The notes below the pieces were generated by a model. That model did no database searches. It worked only from the letters and a program-made list of their open reading frames with translations, and had not been told where the DNA came from. Shown one piece after another: positions 11,219 to 24,426 of a DNA stretch of 64,000 bases; position 1 is the stretch's first letter; the number at the start of each line of letters is the position of its first letter. The position numbers and the translations under genes are program-made. Source of the stretch: Hevea brasiliensis (lineage: Eukaryota > Streptophyta > Magnoliopsida > Malpighiales > Euphorbiaceae). The stretch covers positions 79,163,652-79,227,651 of the forward strand of contig NC_079496.1 in the NCBI RefSeq assembly GCF_030052815.1, written 5' to 3'.

Positions 11219-12514
11219 CTAGCCTTCCAACATATTTTGTAGGTTGTGCCATGTTTCCTCATCATCACTTGTTTCGTCATCGGACGAGACAGAAGATAAG
11301 TCGTAGTAGCTTTCATATTGAACCATGTAATTTTCATACTGGGTTTCAATGTGAAAGGGTTTTGGATTCGGCAAATGTTCGTAATGAACGAATATCCGAG
11401 AATATGTACCTGTATGGACTAGTATATACTCTGGATATCTATATTTTCGCCAGTTGTCAACGACTATCTTTGCTCGCCATTTGTTGAGTTGGACAAAATA
11501 ATCTTCATGATTGCATGGCCAATCTGGAAGATGATAGAGAGGAGGAAGTTTTGTATCCAGGTAGAAGTAATGGATTGCTTGTTGGAGCTCTCCATTTGCT
11601 AATACTTCTGGAGGTGTTGAAATTATTTATAAGTTGACAGGTTTCTGGAGTAATAATAGTCTTCTGACTTCTTGAAGGACTCTATTTCCCAAAAACCTTA
11701 TCATTTCACAATCAAATTTTGTAACTCGAACTCCAGCTAACATACCCCATTTGAATAGTTCTCGGGCGTCTAGATACCGGTGCACGGACATCCGAGTGGT
11801 TTTGAAGCGGGAATCTTTGAAATCTAAGCTGTGTTCACAATTTGGATAGCACAGAGGTCGCAGGTTGTGACGGTCCTGAGTGCAGTGAAAACGGGGTTTT
11901 GAGTAGTACTCCCATTCCCATGACCATCCATTTTGACCTTGCTGATTGCTTTTTGTAAAGTTGAGACCTTTTTGGAAAACATCCAGCTGTTCTTTGATTC
12001 TGGACTAGATGATATTTTGTAGGATCTGCTCGCGGATCTCTTGAGGAAGACCGTTGAGAACTTGTTGCCTGAATTTCTTCGAAAGACAACGGGTTTGGAA
12101 ATGTGCTAAGGACCTATTGGCACCAAGTGAAGCAAAGAGGACTTCACTGTGGTGATAATTTTTCACATTGACCAGTGGGGCCAATGGTAATTTTACACCA
12201 GAATCCAGTGGGGATTCTAGGCCTTCAGTCCTTCATCTTTGAATTTTTACACTAGAATCCAGTGGGGATCCTAGGCCTTCAAATTCCTGTTTTTGTAATT
12301 CAAGGTGATGATTTTGGTTAGAAGTGGATGGATCTGATGGACTAATTCTGGATGTAATGGATTTGTATAAAATTTGGTTTTGTAAAAACTCAATGAATGA
12401 TTGAGCTACCATGATATGATCCTCATGATATTTAATTCTGCTAAGGAGGTCAGCCACATAATTATTAGCTTCTTCAAACTCAACACAAAGTGCATTGAGA
12501 GCTGAAACTCCCAA
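11219..12514 (-). pseudogene. Unknown C-terminal module of component B, copy 2 (broken)
   Basis: Same module as in copy 1, without RT motifs. The open stretch 12514-12233 ends at a stop just after the duplicated SPLDSSVK block. The distal aromatic/acidic part remains recognisable up to the TAG at 11219-11221. Confidence 0.65.
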
Positions 12515-13815
12515 TCGTTTGTTTTGTATTAGAGTCCAAAGATTATCTAATAAACAATGTTGCCTCTACGAGGAACATATGCGATTCTGCTACATTAATT
12601 ACGAATTTACGGCGGGGAGTTTTGGAGAGGATTATTGGTCCAAAATGGACTAAATCTCCATTGTTTGGTGATTACGTCATCTGCAAAAACTCATGAGGTT
12701 AGTTTGTAATAGCGATAATCAAATTGATTTTTGAAAACAAGCTTGTTTAAAAAGAATCGTGTTTTTTGTAAATGCGGTCTTGTTTCCTGTTCCAAAACAT
12801 TTATTTGATTATCAAAAATGGAATAAGCCTTTATGATATTCAGATTTTCTATTTTGGGTTTTTCAACAAAAGGAAAAACAAGATTTTGATTTTTTGTTTT
12901 AAAAGAAATACTATCATAGTTGACTTTGTAGGGAGTAATCAAATTAATGAAAGGAGTCCCTAAAATGACACTATGACTGATATCTTTTATTAAAACAAAT
13001 GAAGTTTGTAGAAGAAGATTTGAACTGGCTATTGAAGCCTCTGTTTTGTAATTAATTTTGATTTTGGAATTGTTTGCAGCTGAAAGATTTTCAGTAGTTT
13101 TTTCTTGGAATTTTTCTGGAACAATGCCGTCTTTAATACAATTTATATCTGCACCTGTATCAAATAAGGCAATTGTATCGATCCTGAAATCTTTTGAAAA
13201 AACTATCGAAATTCTAATCAAATATTTTCTAAAAGAAATCTCATTAAGAATGAAGAGAAAATCCTTTGTAGGGTTTTCAAGACTTTGAATTTCTAAAGTA
13301 TTTTCTTCATCTTCTTTTTCGACTTCTTCATTGATTTGTTTTGAAAGTAATATTTGAAGTGTTTCTGAGTCCTGTGCCTATTTTTCCTTAAGCTCGTTAA
13401 GTTCAATCTTAGCAATGTTATTTCTTCTGGAGGCTTTGGGTAAAGCAGTTGGTTGTTTTGAAGTCTTCTTTCTACCCAATATGGCCGTAAGGTCATATGT
13501 GTTTTTTGAAAGCGAGAATAGAAGGTTTTGTATTGGTTGATCTTCAAATGATTTTAAAGGTTTTCCGAAAAATTCCTGTTGTAGTTGAGAATCTTCAACC
13601 TGTGTAAGGATTTCTAAGAGTAACTTCTGGTCTTTTGAAAGAACATTGATTTTCAATTTTGATTTTGTAAACAGTTCATTTTCTGTTTCAGAATCTGAAC
13701 TTGTGATTAATTCATCAATTTGTAATCCTTCTTACGTGGGTTGATTCATGGACTCACCTTGATTTCAATCAAAGAAGCGATTATCTTATTAATAACTTCT
13801 TCTTCTAATTGCAAC
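12515..13815 (-). pseudogene. Aspartic protease region, copy 2 (broken)
   Basis: DTGAD active site at 13147-13161 in an open stretch from 13221 to 12691. The end of the open stretch coincides with small base losses (12560-12720) relative to copy 1. A linker fragment precedes it at 13656-13378. Confidence 0.8.
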
Positions 13816-15400
13816 TCATGAAGTTTTTTGTTTAATTTGCAAAAATTTGCAGTGTGGCCTTTGTTACCACATTTGTAACAAGTCCAATTTTTGAACTTTG
13901 TTTTGGATTGAGGACTAGGTTTGCTAGTCTTTTTTGAAGGTTTTTTGTAATAGGAATCTTTTTCTGGTTTTGAAGAGTTCTTGTATTTTTGGGATGATTT
14001 TTTGTAAGGTTTTCTGCTACAACTTCCTCCACGATGGAGTAGGGTTTTGGTTCCTATTTCAAATTGTTTGCAGAAAGATCCTAACTCTTGTGAGTTTTTC
14101 TCATTTCCCATTTCAAATGTTTTTGTAATTTCAAATCAATGATTTTTAAACCTTCTTTTTGAGTGAGACTGACTAGTTCACCATAGGTTAATTTATCATA
14201 CGGGATTTGATTTCCAAAGGCTTCCTTAATTTTATTCCTAACATTTTCTCCTAAGAGGATCGGAAGTCCAGCAAGGAATTTTTCTTTCCAAAAGGGTTGA
14301 CTAGAATCTTCTCTAAGCATTACCCTAGTAAGGAAAGTGGTTTTGTAATACTGAAAATCACTCAGTTTTTTGCATCTAAGGTTTGAAAGGAGTTCGGCAT
14401 TTTTATCCTTAAGATGAGATGGGTGACCTACAAAGTGTAAGGAGATTGTCACTATCAAGGTGGCTACTGCATCTGGGATTGGTTGGCCTAACTCATCAAG
14501 AATTGGCACGCCATCTTCTTGAGTTTGTATGGATTCTAGAATCTTAGATTTTTGTAGGTTCGTGAGATGATAATCCCACCATCCTTTGAGCTGCCCTGAG
14601 AATCCTGCAATGAGGAGTTCAGCAATAGCTCTGTCTGGGGTTCCAGTTTGGGTTTTGTAAGCATTTCTTTGCCATGGTCATTTCTTTGGAGCAAATTCAA
14701 GATGTTGTATTCAGACATACCATCTATGTTCCATTCATAGACAGTAGAGGCATTGAATTTAGACTGGGTTAGGATTTCAGATCTATTTTCTATGCCTAAG
14801 TCTGGAGCTGTTATTGGAAGGGGTGTTGCTACCTGCGGCCAATAAAGTCTATTGATTTGTAAGGGTTTTGAAGACTGAATTTCTTCAGTTTGGATGGGCT
14901 GGTTTTCTTGGCTTTGGATATCTGAATCTGAATCTTCCTCAATTATATTGACACTCCTTTGGGAAGTTTGAGGTGTTTCAGGTGCTACTGGAGTAGAAGT
15001 CGAAGCTTCTAGCCTAGTTTTCATATCTCTCAAAGCCTGAATGAACTCAGAATTGTTGTTGTTTTGTAAATCTTTTTGACTATTTTTGGAAACTTGGAAT
15101 GGTTTGAAAATTGGGTTTTTCAATTTTGTATCAAACCGTTTCAACTTGGGAAACTGTAGCCTGTTGGTTTTGTTCCATTTTTTGTAATTGCTTACCAATG
15201 GTATGCAAATGGGCATTTGTAAAGTTATTCTGTAAAACAATGTTTTTTATATTCACAGAATCACTTTCATTTGGAATTTTGTAAGAAATTTGCTTCTCTT
15301 TGTTTGTTCCAAGTGGAATTTTACTATCCTAAGAGGAGGATGTTCAGTGTATTTTCTACCATGAAACTTCCCATTCAGAACTTTGTTTCTAACGATATGA
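13816..15400 (-). pseudogene. Coat-protein region with zinc knuckle, copy 2 (broken)
   Basis: Fragments at 15240-14536 and 14509-14081 carry the coat-protein core, split near 14650-14700 where short extra bases sit beside a former CTG. The CCHC knuckle (13839-13880) is intact and in frame with a basic Lys/Ser region (14111-13746). Confidence 0.8.
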
Positions 15401-15469
15401 GATTATGACAGTTTTCTTTCTGTTTGCTTAGCAGACAATTTTTCTTCTGCTTTCTTTAGAAGATCTTTT

Positions 15470-16996
15470 AGAGCTGCAATGAACTCTGATCGATTATCTT
15501 CTGGCTCCTGTTGTTTAGGTTTTGTAATTGGAGAAGGTTTTGAAAGCTGGGCTGATTTTTGAATGTTTTGGAATTTTTGAAAGCGGATATGAAATGTTGT
15601 GCTCTTTAGCATACATCTCAAAACAATCAAAGAATAGAATATGAACTATGTGTTGGTGTACTAAGTCATTATATTTCTTTTGAATTTCTTCCCTTCGACC
15701 AGTGAAATTTTTGAAAAACCATATTTGCTTTTTATGATTTTTAAGAGAATAAAAATCATCGTGCAAATATTGTCTGTCTACTTCAAATTCTTTTTCAAGC
15801 ACATTAAGTTCATGATTTACATTTTCTGTAATGGTGAAAAGGTAGGAGAAATGAGTTACGACTCTGTTTGGGTTTCATCTGAACAGACTCGTTTTGTAAA
15901 TTTGTATAAACTGGGTGTGGAACATTTGTAGAGTAATTCACGTTTTGTAAAGTGGATCTAGGTATTTCTGGAGTAGAGAACCTAGAAGAGCTAGGTAAAT
16001 CTGAGGTAGAATACCTAAATTTGTATATTTTGTATTTCAATTGGTTTTGTAATAGGCAAACTAATGTGAGGAAGGTATCTGAGACACTCTTCCTATGTCA
16101 ACGATCTTTGGATGTTGAGGAATCATCGAAAACCTAAGGCTTACATTAAAGCTAAAGGTGACTCTTCCATCGTCATCTTGGGTTACTTGCCTAAGTTGAG
16201 CGTTTGGCTCAACTAATTTTGAAGATTCTGGTTCCACTGCACCTTCTAAAATCCATTCTTCTGGTAGGGTTATGTCCTTCCATTAGATAGATCTAGGGAT
16301 TCTGATATTGGATTTTGTAAGATCAGTTTGTAAAAGCAAAGTTTCTCCTCTTTTGCTTTGAAACTTATGTTTTGTTGCAAAAGCAGAAATCATAGCTTTG
16401 TAATGAATTTTGCAAATCAGTGCAAGAGGAATAGATCCTTCAAGCATTTTGTAATTGTGAGTTTTGATTTGTAAAACAAGAGATTTTGTAATGTTACTGT
16501 CACTTAAGGAAACAGTAAAATTTGGATAGCAATCAAAAGATATTGGTCCATTGCACAAACTAGACTCGACCGAACTAAGCAAGGAGTCCTGGAAGTTTAT
16601 GAACCTAGTATCTCTAAGAACTGCTAGGATTGAGGTGTTCAACCCTTCTTTTGTAAGCGGTTTAATTCCAACTTGGACTAAACCTATGTGGATGTATTTG
16701 TATTGTTTTTCACGGTGTTTTTGTAAGGATTTTTGAGACAGAAGAGAAATCGTCTCAAAAGGTTTTGTAATCTGAAGATCTCTCTCTTCAGTTTTGATTG
16801 TGAAATCAGTTTTGAAAAAATTGAGTTTTGTAGTCTGATAGATTTGATCTTTTTGTACTTTTGGAATTTCCCAATTATCTATACATTTTTCAAAATTTTC
16901 GATTACTATTTCTTCACTATTAACTATCTTTCTCGACTCGGAGGACGAGGTAGAAGAGTTTGAAGAAGAAACTGTCCTACAGAAAATTGGATTCAT
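15470..16996 (-). pseudogene. Movement-protein region, copy 2 (broken)
   Basis: ATG at 16996 followed by 237 open codons holding most of the 30K core. An in-frame TAA (16283-16285) stands where the other B copies read CAA. Downstream the frame is split at about 16040, 15805 and 15600 by short differences, mostly at CAG/CTG. Confidence 0.8.
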
Positions 16997-17213
16997 ACTT
17001 AAAGAATTTTACCAGGTTGATCTTTTGAGTTAAGTGAGGTAACCGCACCAGGAATCACTGCCCTAAACACGCCATCTCGGCTACAAAGACGGGACTTACA
17101 ACCCAGGCCTATTTACACCTCTAAAGAAGCTGTCTTATCACCTTAAGATCATCTTACCAACCTCTCAAAATGTTTAAATGTGAATCCGAACCTTAAATAG
17201 AACCTTTTCCCCC

Positions 17214-17229
17214 CCAGGCTCTGATACCA
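17214..17229 (-). promoter_or_regulatory. tRNA-iMet primer-binding site, copies 2/3 junction
   Basis: Virus-sense TGGTATCAGAGCCTGG, unaltered, at the boundary of copies 2 and 3. Confidence 0.9.
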
Positions 17230-18325
17230 AGGAGACCCAAAGATCGAAAGGGGGATGAGCTAACAGGGAAAAAGCAATAATCTAGATCTTGAATAATATA
17301 TAAACAATTAAAGAAATAAACAAAATGCACAAGAAAGGAAATCTTCAGAAATGAAAATTAAACTTGTAAATTAAAGAAATATATATATTCTATAGGCGGC
17401 AGAGCCAGTCCGTTAAGAATATATATAAAATTAAATTTGTAAATTTAAATATGAATATACATGTATATATTCAATAGGCGGCAGAGCCAGTCCGTTATGA
17501 ACATATATACGTATATTTATGCAGATCAGGCTGTTGAACCGACCATATGCATGCTAAAGCAATAAATTTGAAACTTTGTAAAAGAAATTGAAGGAAACTT
17601 ACTTCAAAATCTTATAAATTTTTGTAAGATTTGTACAAAGGGCTTGGAGATGTAATTCCGGGTAGGACTTACAAAGGTTGCTCAACACATGAGCTTCCTA
17701 AGATCTATTACAAGGAAGTACAAGGGTTTGTAAGTTTGTAGGTGAGGTAGAGGTAGGGCTAGATGGGAAGTGAATCGACCTTCTTGCTCCTTCTGAACCT
17801 CGGCGAGAAACCTTCTAGGACTTGAGAAGCTTGGGGATGGAGAAGCTTGGAGAGGCTTTGGCTCCTTTGTAAAAGCTCTGAAGTTCCAAAGAAAGCTCTT
17901 GGTTTGCCTTGGATGAATGCCTCCTTAAATAAAAGGGTCCAGGGGCAGCTTTGTAATTTTGGAAAGTTTGAACAGTGTCTGCCACTTGATGCCTTCACGT
18001 GTGAACAGTGATACTTGTCTCCTTCACATGCGAACAGTAAAAAGTGAACAGTACAAGATATGACAGGTGAATAGTGTCCTGTCTGGTTTTTGAAATAAAG
18101 TAAAAGAAAACAAAGTAAAAATGATTACAAAAAGAAAATAAAGAGAAAGGTAAAAATTAAAAGTAGAAAAGAGAATAAAAAGCAAGATAGATAATTTTGC
18201 CGCCATAAATTTCTTTTGCCGGTCTTAAATTTTTCTTTTCTTTTTCTTTTTCTTTTCTTTTCTTTTCTTTTCTTTTCTTTTTTTCTTTTTTTTTTTTTTA
18301 TGGAGTGGAGCTTGGACCATTCGTG
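17227..18325 (-). promoter_or_regulatory. Viral intergenic region, copy 3
   Basis: TATTTAAGG at 17931-17923, octamer cluster at about 17969-18075 and G-box at 17996-18001. The purine tract is the longest in the array, a (CTTTT)n-like microsatellite on the plus strand (18229-18299). Confidence 0.7.
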
Positions 18326-19617
18326 TTAGCCTTCCAACATATTTTGTAGGTTGTGCCATGTTTCCTCATCATCACTTGTTTCGCCATCGGACGAGACAGA
18401 AGATAAGTCGTAGTAGCTTTCATATTGAACCATGTAATTTTCATACTGGGTTTCAATGTGAAAGGGTTTTGGATTCGGCAAATGTTCGTAATGAACGAAT
18501 ATCCGAGAATATGTACCTGTATGGACTAGTATATACTCTGGATATCTATATTTTCTTGATTGTCAACGCATTGTCTTTGCTCGCCATTTGTTGAGTTGGA
18601 CGAAATAATCTTCATGATTGCATGGCCAATCTGGAAGATGATAGAGAGGAGGAAGTTTTGTATCCAGGTAGAAGTAATGGATTGCTTGTTGGAGCTCTCC
18701 ATTTGCTAATACTTCTGGAGGTGTTGAAATTATTTGTAAGTTGACTAGTTTCTGGAGTAATAATAGTCTTCTGACTTCTTGAAGGACTCTATTTCCCAAA
18801 AACCTTGTCATTTCACAATCAGATTTTGTAACTCGAACTCCAGCTAACATACCCCATTTGAATAGTTCTCGGGCGTCTAGATACCGGGTACCAGACATCT
18901 GAGTGGTTTTGAAGCGAGAATCTTTGAAATCTAAGTTGTGTTCACAATTTGGATAGCCGCAGGTCGCGAGTTGTGGCGTTCTGAGTGCAGTGAAAACGGG
19001 GTTTTGAGTAGTACTCCCATTCCCATGACCATCCATTTTGACCTTGCTGATTGCTTTTTGTAAAGTTGAGACCTTTTCGGAGAACATCCAGCTGTTCTTT
19101 GATTTTGGACTGGATAATATTTTGTAGGATCTGCTCGCGGATCTCTTGAGGAAGACCGTTGAGAACTTGTTGCCTGAATTTCTTCGAAAGACAACGGGTT
19201 TGGAAATGTGCTAAGGACCTATTGGCACCAAGTGAAGCAAAAAGGACTTCACTGTGGTGATAATTTTCACATTGACGATGGGGCCAATGGTAATTTTACA
19301 CTAGAATCCAGTGGGGATCCTAGGCCTTCAGTCCTTCGTCTTTGAATTTTTACACTAGAATCCAGTGGAGATCCTAGGCCTTCAAATTCCTGTTTTTGTA
19401 ATTCAAGGTGATGATTTTGGTTAGAAGTGGATGGATCTGATGGACTAATTCTGGATGTAATGGATTTGTATAAAATCTGGTTTTGTAAAAACTCAATGAA
19501 TGATTGAGCTACCATGATATGATCCTCATGATATTTAATTCTGCTAAGAAGGTCAGCCACATATTCATTAGCTTCTTCAAACTCAACACAAAGTGCATTG
19601 AGAGCTGTTACTCCCAA
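18326..19617 (-). pseudogene. Unknown C-terminal module of component B, copy 3
   Basis: Open pieces 19617-19267 (helical part and SPLDSSVK duplication) and 19087-18563. The second piece reads continuously through the Cys/His-containing segment near 18950 into the distal aromatic block, showing that both halves belong to one frame. It ends with TAA at 18326-18328. Confidence 0.7.
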
Positions 19618-20929
19618 TCGTTTGTTTTGTATTAGAGTCCAAAGATTATCTAATAAACATTGGTGCCTTTACGAGGAACATATGCGATTAAGCTACATTA
19701 ATTCTGAATTTTTGAGCAGGAGTTTGGGAGAGGACTATTGGTCCAAAGTGGACTAAATCTCCATTGTTGGATGATTCTGTCATCTGCAAAAACTCCTAAG
19801 GGTTAGTTTGTAATAAGCAGTAATCAAAAAATTGATTTTTGAAAACAAGCTTGTTTAAAAAGAATTTTGTTTTTTGTAAATACTTTCCTGTTTCCTGTTC
19901 CAAAACATTTATTTGATTATCAAAAATGGAATAAGCCTTTATGATATTCAAATTCTCTGTTTTGGGTTTTTCAACAAAAGGAAAAACAAGATTTTGATTT
20001 TTTGTTTTAAAAGAAATACTATCATAGTTGACTTTGTAGGGAGTAATCAAATTGATGAAAGGAGTCCCTAAAATGACACTATGACTAATATCTTTTATTA
20101 AAACAAATGAAGTTTGTAAAAGAAGATTTGAACTGGCTATTGAAGCCTCTGTTTTGTAATTAATTTTGATTTTGGAATTGTTTGCAGCTGAAAGATTTTG
20201 ATAGTTTTTCTTGGAATTTTTACGGAACAATGCGTCTTTAATACAATTTATATACACTTTGTATCAAATAAGGCAATTGTATCGATCCTGAAATCTTTTG
20301 AAAAAACTATCGAAATTCTTATCAAATATTTTCTGAAAGAAATCTCATTAAGGATGAAGAGAAAATCCTTTGTAGGTTTTTCAAGACTTTAAATTTCTAA
20401 AGTATTTTCTTCATCTTCTTTTTCGACTTCTTCATTGATTTGTTTTGAAAGTAATATTTGAAGTGTTTGAGTCTGTGCGATTTTCCTTAAGCTCGTTAAG
20501 TTCAATCTTAACTTGTTATTTCTTCTGGAGGCTTTGGTAAAGCAGTTGGTTGTTTTGAAGTCTTCTTTCTACCTAATATGGCCGTAAGGTCATATGTGTT
20601 TTTTGAAACAGAAGGCAGAATAGAAGGTTTTTGTATTGGTTGTTCTTCAAAGGTTTTTAAAAGTTTTCCTAAAAATTCCTTTTGTAGTTGAGAATCTTCA
20701 ACCTGTGTAAGGATTTCTAAGAGTAACTTCTGGTCTTTTGAAAGAACATTGATTTTCAATTTTGGTTTTGTAAACAGTTCATTTTCAGAATCTGAACTGG
20801 ATGATGAACTTGTGATTAATTCATCAAGTTGTAATTCTTCTTACGTGGGTTGAAATTCTGGACTCACCTTGATTTCAATCAAAGAGCAGTTATCTTATTA
20901 ATAACTTCTTCTTCTAATTGCAACTCATG
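19618..20929 (-). pseudogene. Aspartic protease region, copy 3 (active-site motif lost)
   Basis: The protease fold region is recognisable (20257-19796, including ILGTPFI), but the bases that encode DTGAD in the other copies are replaced by a shorter, altered stretch at about 20250-20265, so the catalytic aspartate frame is lost. Confidence 0.8.
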
Positions 20930-22470
20930 AAGTTTTTTGTTTAATTTGCAAAAATTTGCAGTGTGGCCTTTGTTACCACATTTGTAACAAGTCCAATTTT
21001 TGAACTTTGTTTTGGATTGAGGACTAGGTTTGCTAGTCTTTTTGAAGGTTTTTGTAATAGGAATCTTTTACGGTTTTGAAGAGTTTTTGTATTTTTGGGA
21101 TGATTTTTGTAAGGTTTTACTGCTACAACTTCCTCCTGATGCAGGTAGGGTTTTGGTTCCTATTTCAAATTGTTTGCAGAAAGATCCTAACTCTTGTGAG
21201 TTTTCTCATTTCCCATTTCAAATGTTTTGTAATTTCAAATCGACAGATTTTTAAACCTTCTTTTTGAGTGAGACGACTAGTTCACCATAGGTTAATTTTC
21301 ATACGGATTTGATTTCCAAATGCTTCCTTAATTTTATTAATAACCTTTTCTCCTAAAAGGATCGGAAGTCCAGCAAGTAATTTTTCTTTCCAAAAGTGCT
21401 TACTATAATCTTCTCTAAGCATTATCCTAGTAAGGAAAGTGGTTTTGTAATCTGAAAATCACTCGTTTTTGCATCTAAGGTTTGAAAGGAGTTCGGCATT
21501 TTTATCCTTAAGATGAGATGGGTCACCTACGAAGTGTAAGGAGATTGTCACTATCAAGGTGGCTCTTGCATGCAGGATTGGTTGGCGAACTCATCAAGAA
21601 TTGTACGCCATCTTCTTGAGTTTGTATGGATTCTAGAATCTCAGTTTTTGTAGGTTCGTGAGATGATAATCCCACCATCCTTTGGTAGCCACGAGAATCC
21701 TGCAATGAGGAGTTCGACAATAGCTCTGTCAGGAGTTCAGTTTGGGTTTTGTAAGCATTTCTTGCCATGGTCATTCTTTGGAGCAAATTCAAGATGTTGT
21801 ATTCGGACATACCATCTATGTTCCATTCATAGACAATAGAGGCATTGAATTTAGGTAGGTTAGGATTTGGATCTATTTTCTATGCCTAAGTCTGAGTCAT
21901 TATTGGAAGGGTGTTGCTACCCGCGGCCAATAAAGTCTATTGATTTGTAAGGGTTTTGAAGACTGAATTTCTTCAGTTTGGATGGGCTGGTTTTCCTGGC
22001 TTTGGACATCTGAATCTGAATCTTCCTCAATTATATTGACACTTTTTTGGGAAGTTTGAGGTGTTTGGTGCTCTTTGGAGTAGAAGTCGAAGCTTCTAGC
22101 CTAGTCTTCATGTCTCTCAAAGCTGAATGAACTCGGAATTGTTGTTATTTTGTAAATCTTTTGACTATTTTTTGAAACTTGGAATGGTTTGAAAATTGGG
22201 TTTTCAATTTTGTATCCGGCTTTGTTTCAACTTGGGAAACTGTAGCCTGTTGGTTTTGTTCCATTTTTTGTAATTGCTTACCAATGGTATGCAAATGGGC
22301 ATTTGTAATGTTATTCTGTAAAACAACGTTTTTTATGTTCACAGAATCACTTTCATTTGGAATTTTGTAAGAAATTTGCTTCTCTTTGTTTGTTCCAAGT
22401 GGGAATTTTACTATCCTAAGAGGAGGATGTTGGTGTATTTTCTACCATCAAAATTTCCCATTCGGGAACT
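20930..22470 (-). pseudogene. Coat-protein region with zinc knuckle, copy 3 (heavily broken)
   Basis: Only short open pieces remain (22342-22145, 21810-21523), with single-base losses throughout 21030-21900. The CCHC knuckle at 20948-20989 is intact. Confidence 0.75.
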
Positions 22471-22669
22471 TTGTTTCTAACGATATGAGATTCTGAGACA
22501 ATGCAGGATTGATTTTGAAAGGGGTTTCTTTTGTAATTCAAAGGTTTTTTTGAGGGTTTTGTTCCTTTAAAACCTTTTGTTTTGAATTCTTAATGATATG
22601 AGGTTGTGACAGTTTTCTTACATTTGTTTAGCGAATAGTTTTCTTCTGCTTTCCTTAGAAGATCTTTTA

Positions 22670-24196
22670 GAGCTGCAATGAACTCTGATCGATTATCTTC
22701 TGGCTCCTGTTGTTTTGGTTTTGTAATTGGAGAAGGTTTTGAAACTGGAACTGATTTTTTGAAAGTTTTTGGAGTTTTTGAAAACGGATATGAAATGTTA
22801 TGCTCTTTAGCATACATCTCAAACCAATCAAAGAAAAGAATATGAACCTTGTGTTGGTGTACAAAGTCATAATATTTCTTTTGAATTTCTTCCCTTCGAC
22901 CAGTGAAATTTTTGAAAAACCATATTTGCTTTTTATGATTTTTAGGAGAATAAAAATCATCATGCAAATATTGTCTGTCTACTTCAAATTCTTTTTCAAG
23001 CACATTAAGTTCATGGTTTACATTTTCTGTAATGGCTGAAAAGGTAGGAGAATGAGTTACGACTCTGTTTGGGTTTCATCCTGAACAGACTCGTTTTGTA
23101 AATTTGTATAAACTGGATGTGGAACATTTGTAGAGTAATTTACGTTTTGTAAAGTGGATCTAGGTATTTCTGAAGTAGAAAACCTAGAAGAGCTAGGTAA
23201 ATCTGAGGTAGAATACCTAGGCTGAATATTTTGTATTTCAATTGGTTTTGTGATAGGCAAACTAATGACAGAAGGTATACGAGACACTCTTCCTATGTCA
23301 ATAGTACTGGATGTTGAGGAATCATCTGAAAACCTAAGGCTTCTGTTAAAGCTAAGGCTGACTCTTCCATCGTCATACTGGGTTACTTGCCTAAGTTGAA
23401 CATTTGGCTCAACTAATTTTGAAGATTCTGGTTCCACTGCACCTTCTAAAATCCATTCTTCTGGTAGGGTTATGTCCTTCCATTGGATAGATCTAGGGAT
23501 TACAGTATTGGATTTTGTAAGATCAGTTTGTAAAAGCAAAGTTTCTCCTCTTTTGCTTTGAAACTTATGTTTTGTTGCAAAAGCAGAAATCATAGCTTTG
23601 TAATGAATTTTGTAAATCAGTGCAAGAGGAATAGATCCTTCAAGCATTTTGTAATTGTGAGTTTTGATTTGTAAAACAAGAGATTTTGTAATATTACTGT
23701 CGTTTAAAGAAACCGTAAAATTTGGATAGCAATCAAAAGATATTGGTCCATTGCACAGACGAGACTCGACTGGACTAAGCAAGGAGTCCTGAAAGTTTAT
23801 GAACCTAGTATCTCTAAGAACTGCTAGGATTGAGGTGTTCAACCCTTCTTTTGTAAGCGTTTTAATTCCAACTTGGACTAAACCTATGTGGATGTATTTG
23901 TATTGTTTTTCACGGTGTTTTTGTAAGGATTTTTGAGACAGAAGAGAAATCGTCTCAAAGGGTTTTGTAATCTGAAGATCTCTCTCTTCAGTTTTGATTG
24001 TGAAATCAGTTTTGAAAAAATTGAGTTTTGTAGTCTGATAGATTTGATCCTTTTGTACTTTTGGAATTTCCCAATTATCTATACATTTTTCAAAATTTTC
24101 GATTACTATTTCTTCACTATTAACTATCTTTCTCGACTCGGAGGACGAGGTAGAAGAGTTTGAAGAAGAAACTGTCCTACAGAAAATTGGATTCAT
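22670..24196 (-). pseudogene. Movement-protein region, copy 3
   Basis: ATG at 24196 with 379 open codons to 23057, covering the full 30K core and most of the Ser-rich linker. The frame is lost near 23050, where the sequence around a CTG differs from copies 1 and 5, and the tail continues in another frame at 23003-22590. Confidence 0.85.
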
Positions 24197-24410
24197 ACTT
24201 AAAGAATTTTACCAGGTTGATCTTTTGAGTTAAGTGAGGTAACCGCACCAGGAATCACTGCCCTAAAACGCCCTCTCGGCTAAACACGGGACTTACAACC
24301 CAGGCCTATTTACACCTCTAAAGAAGCTGTCTTATCACCTTAAGATCATCTTACCAACCTCTCAAAATGTTTAAATGTGAATCCGAACCTTAAATAGAAC
24401 CTTTTCCCCC

Positions 24411-24426
24411 CCAGCCTCTGATACCA
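24411..24426 (-). promoter_or_regulatory. Primer-binding site, copies 3/4 junction, one change
   Basis: Virus-sense TGGTATCAGAGGCTGG, one base different from the canonical site in copies 1 and 2. Confidence 0.85.

Larger units (their letters stand above)
10150..17229 (-). mobile_element. EPRV copy 2, component B, subtype B2
   Basis: Unit of about 7.08 kb with the B2 signature: it lacks the 105-nt B1 segment and has CCTGCGG where B1 has CCCGCGG near 14832. It has many small indels at CAG/CTG positions, so its frames look far more fragmented than copies 1 and 5. The primer-binding site at 17214-17229 is canonical. Confidence 0.88.
17227..24426 (-). mobile_element. EPRV copy 3, component B, subtype B1
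   Basis: Unit of about 7.20 kb with the B1 segment (near 22497-22607) and the B1 markers CCCGCGG (near 21920) and the GTCGTTTAAAG variant in the movement-protein region (near 23700). Its movement-protein half is well preserved and its coat-protein and protease half is heavily altered. The primer-binding site at 24411-24426 differs by one base (GGC for GCC). Confidence 0.88.
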
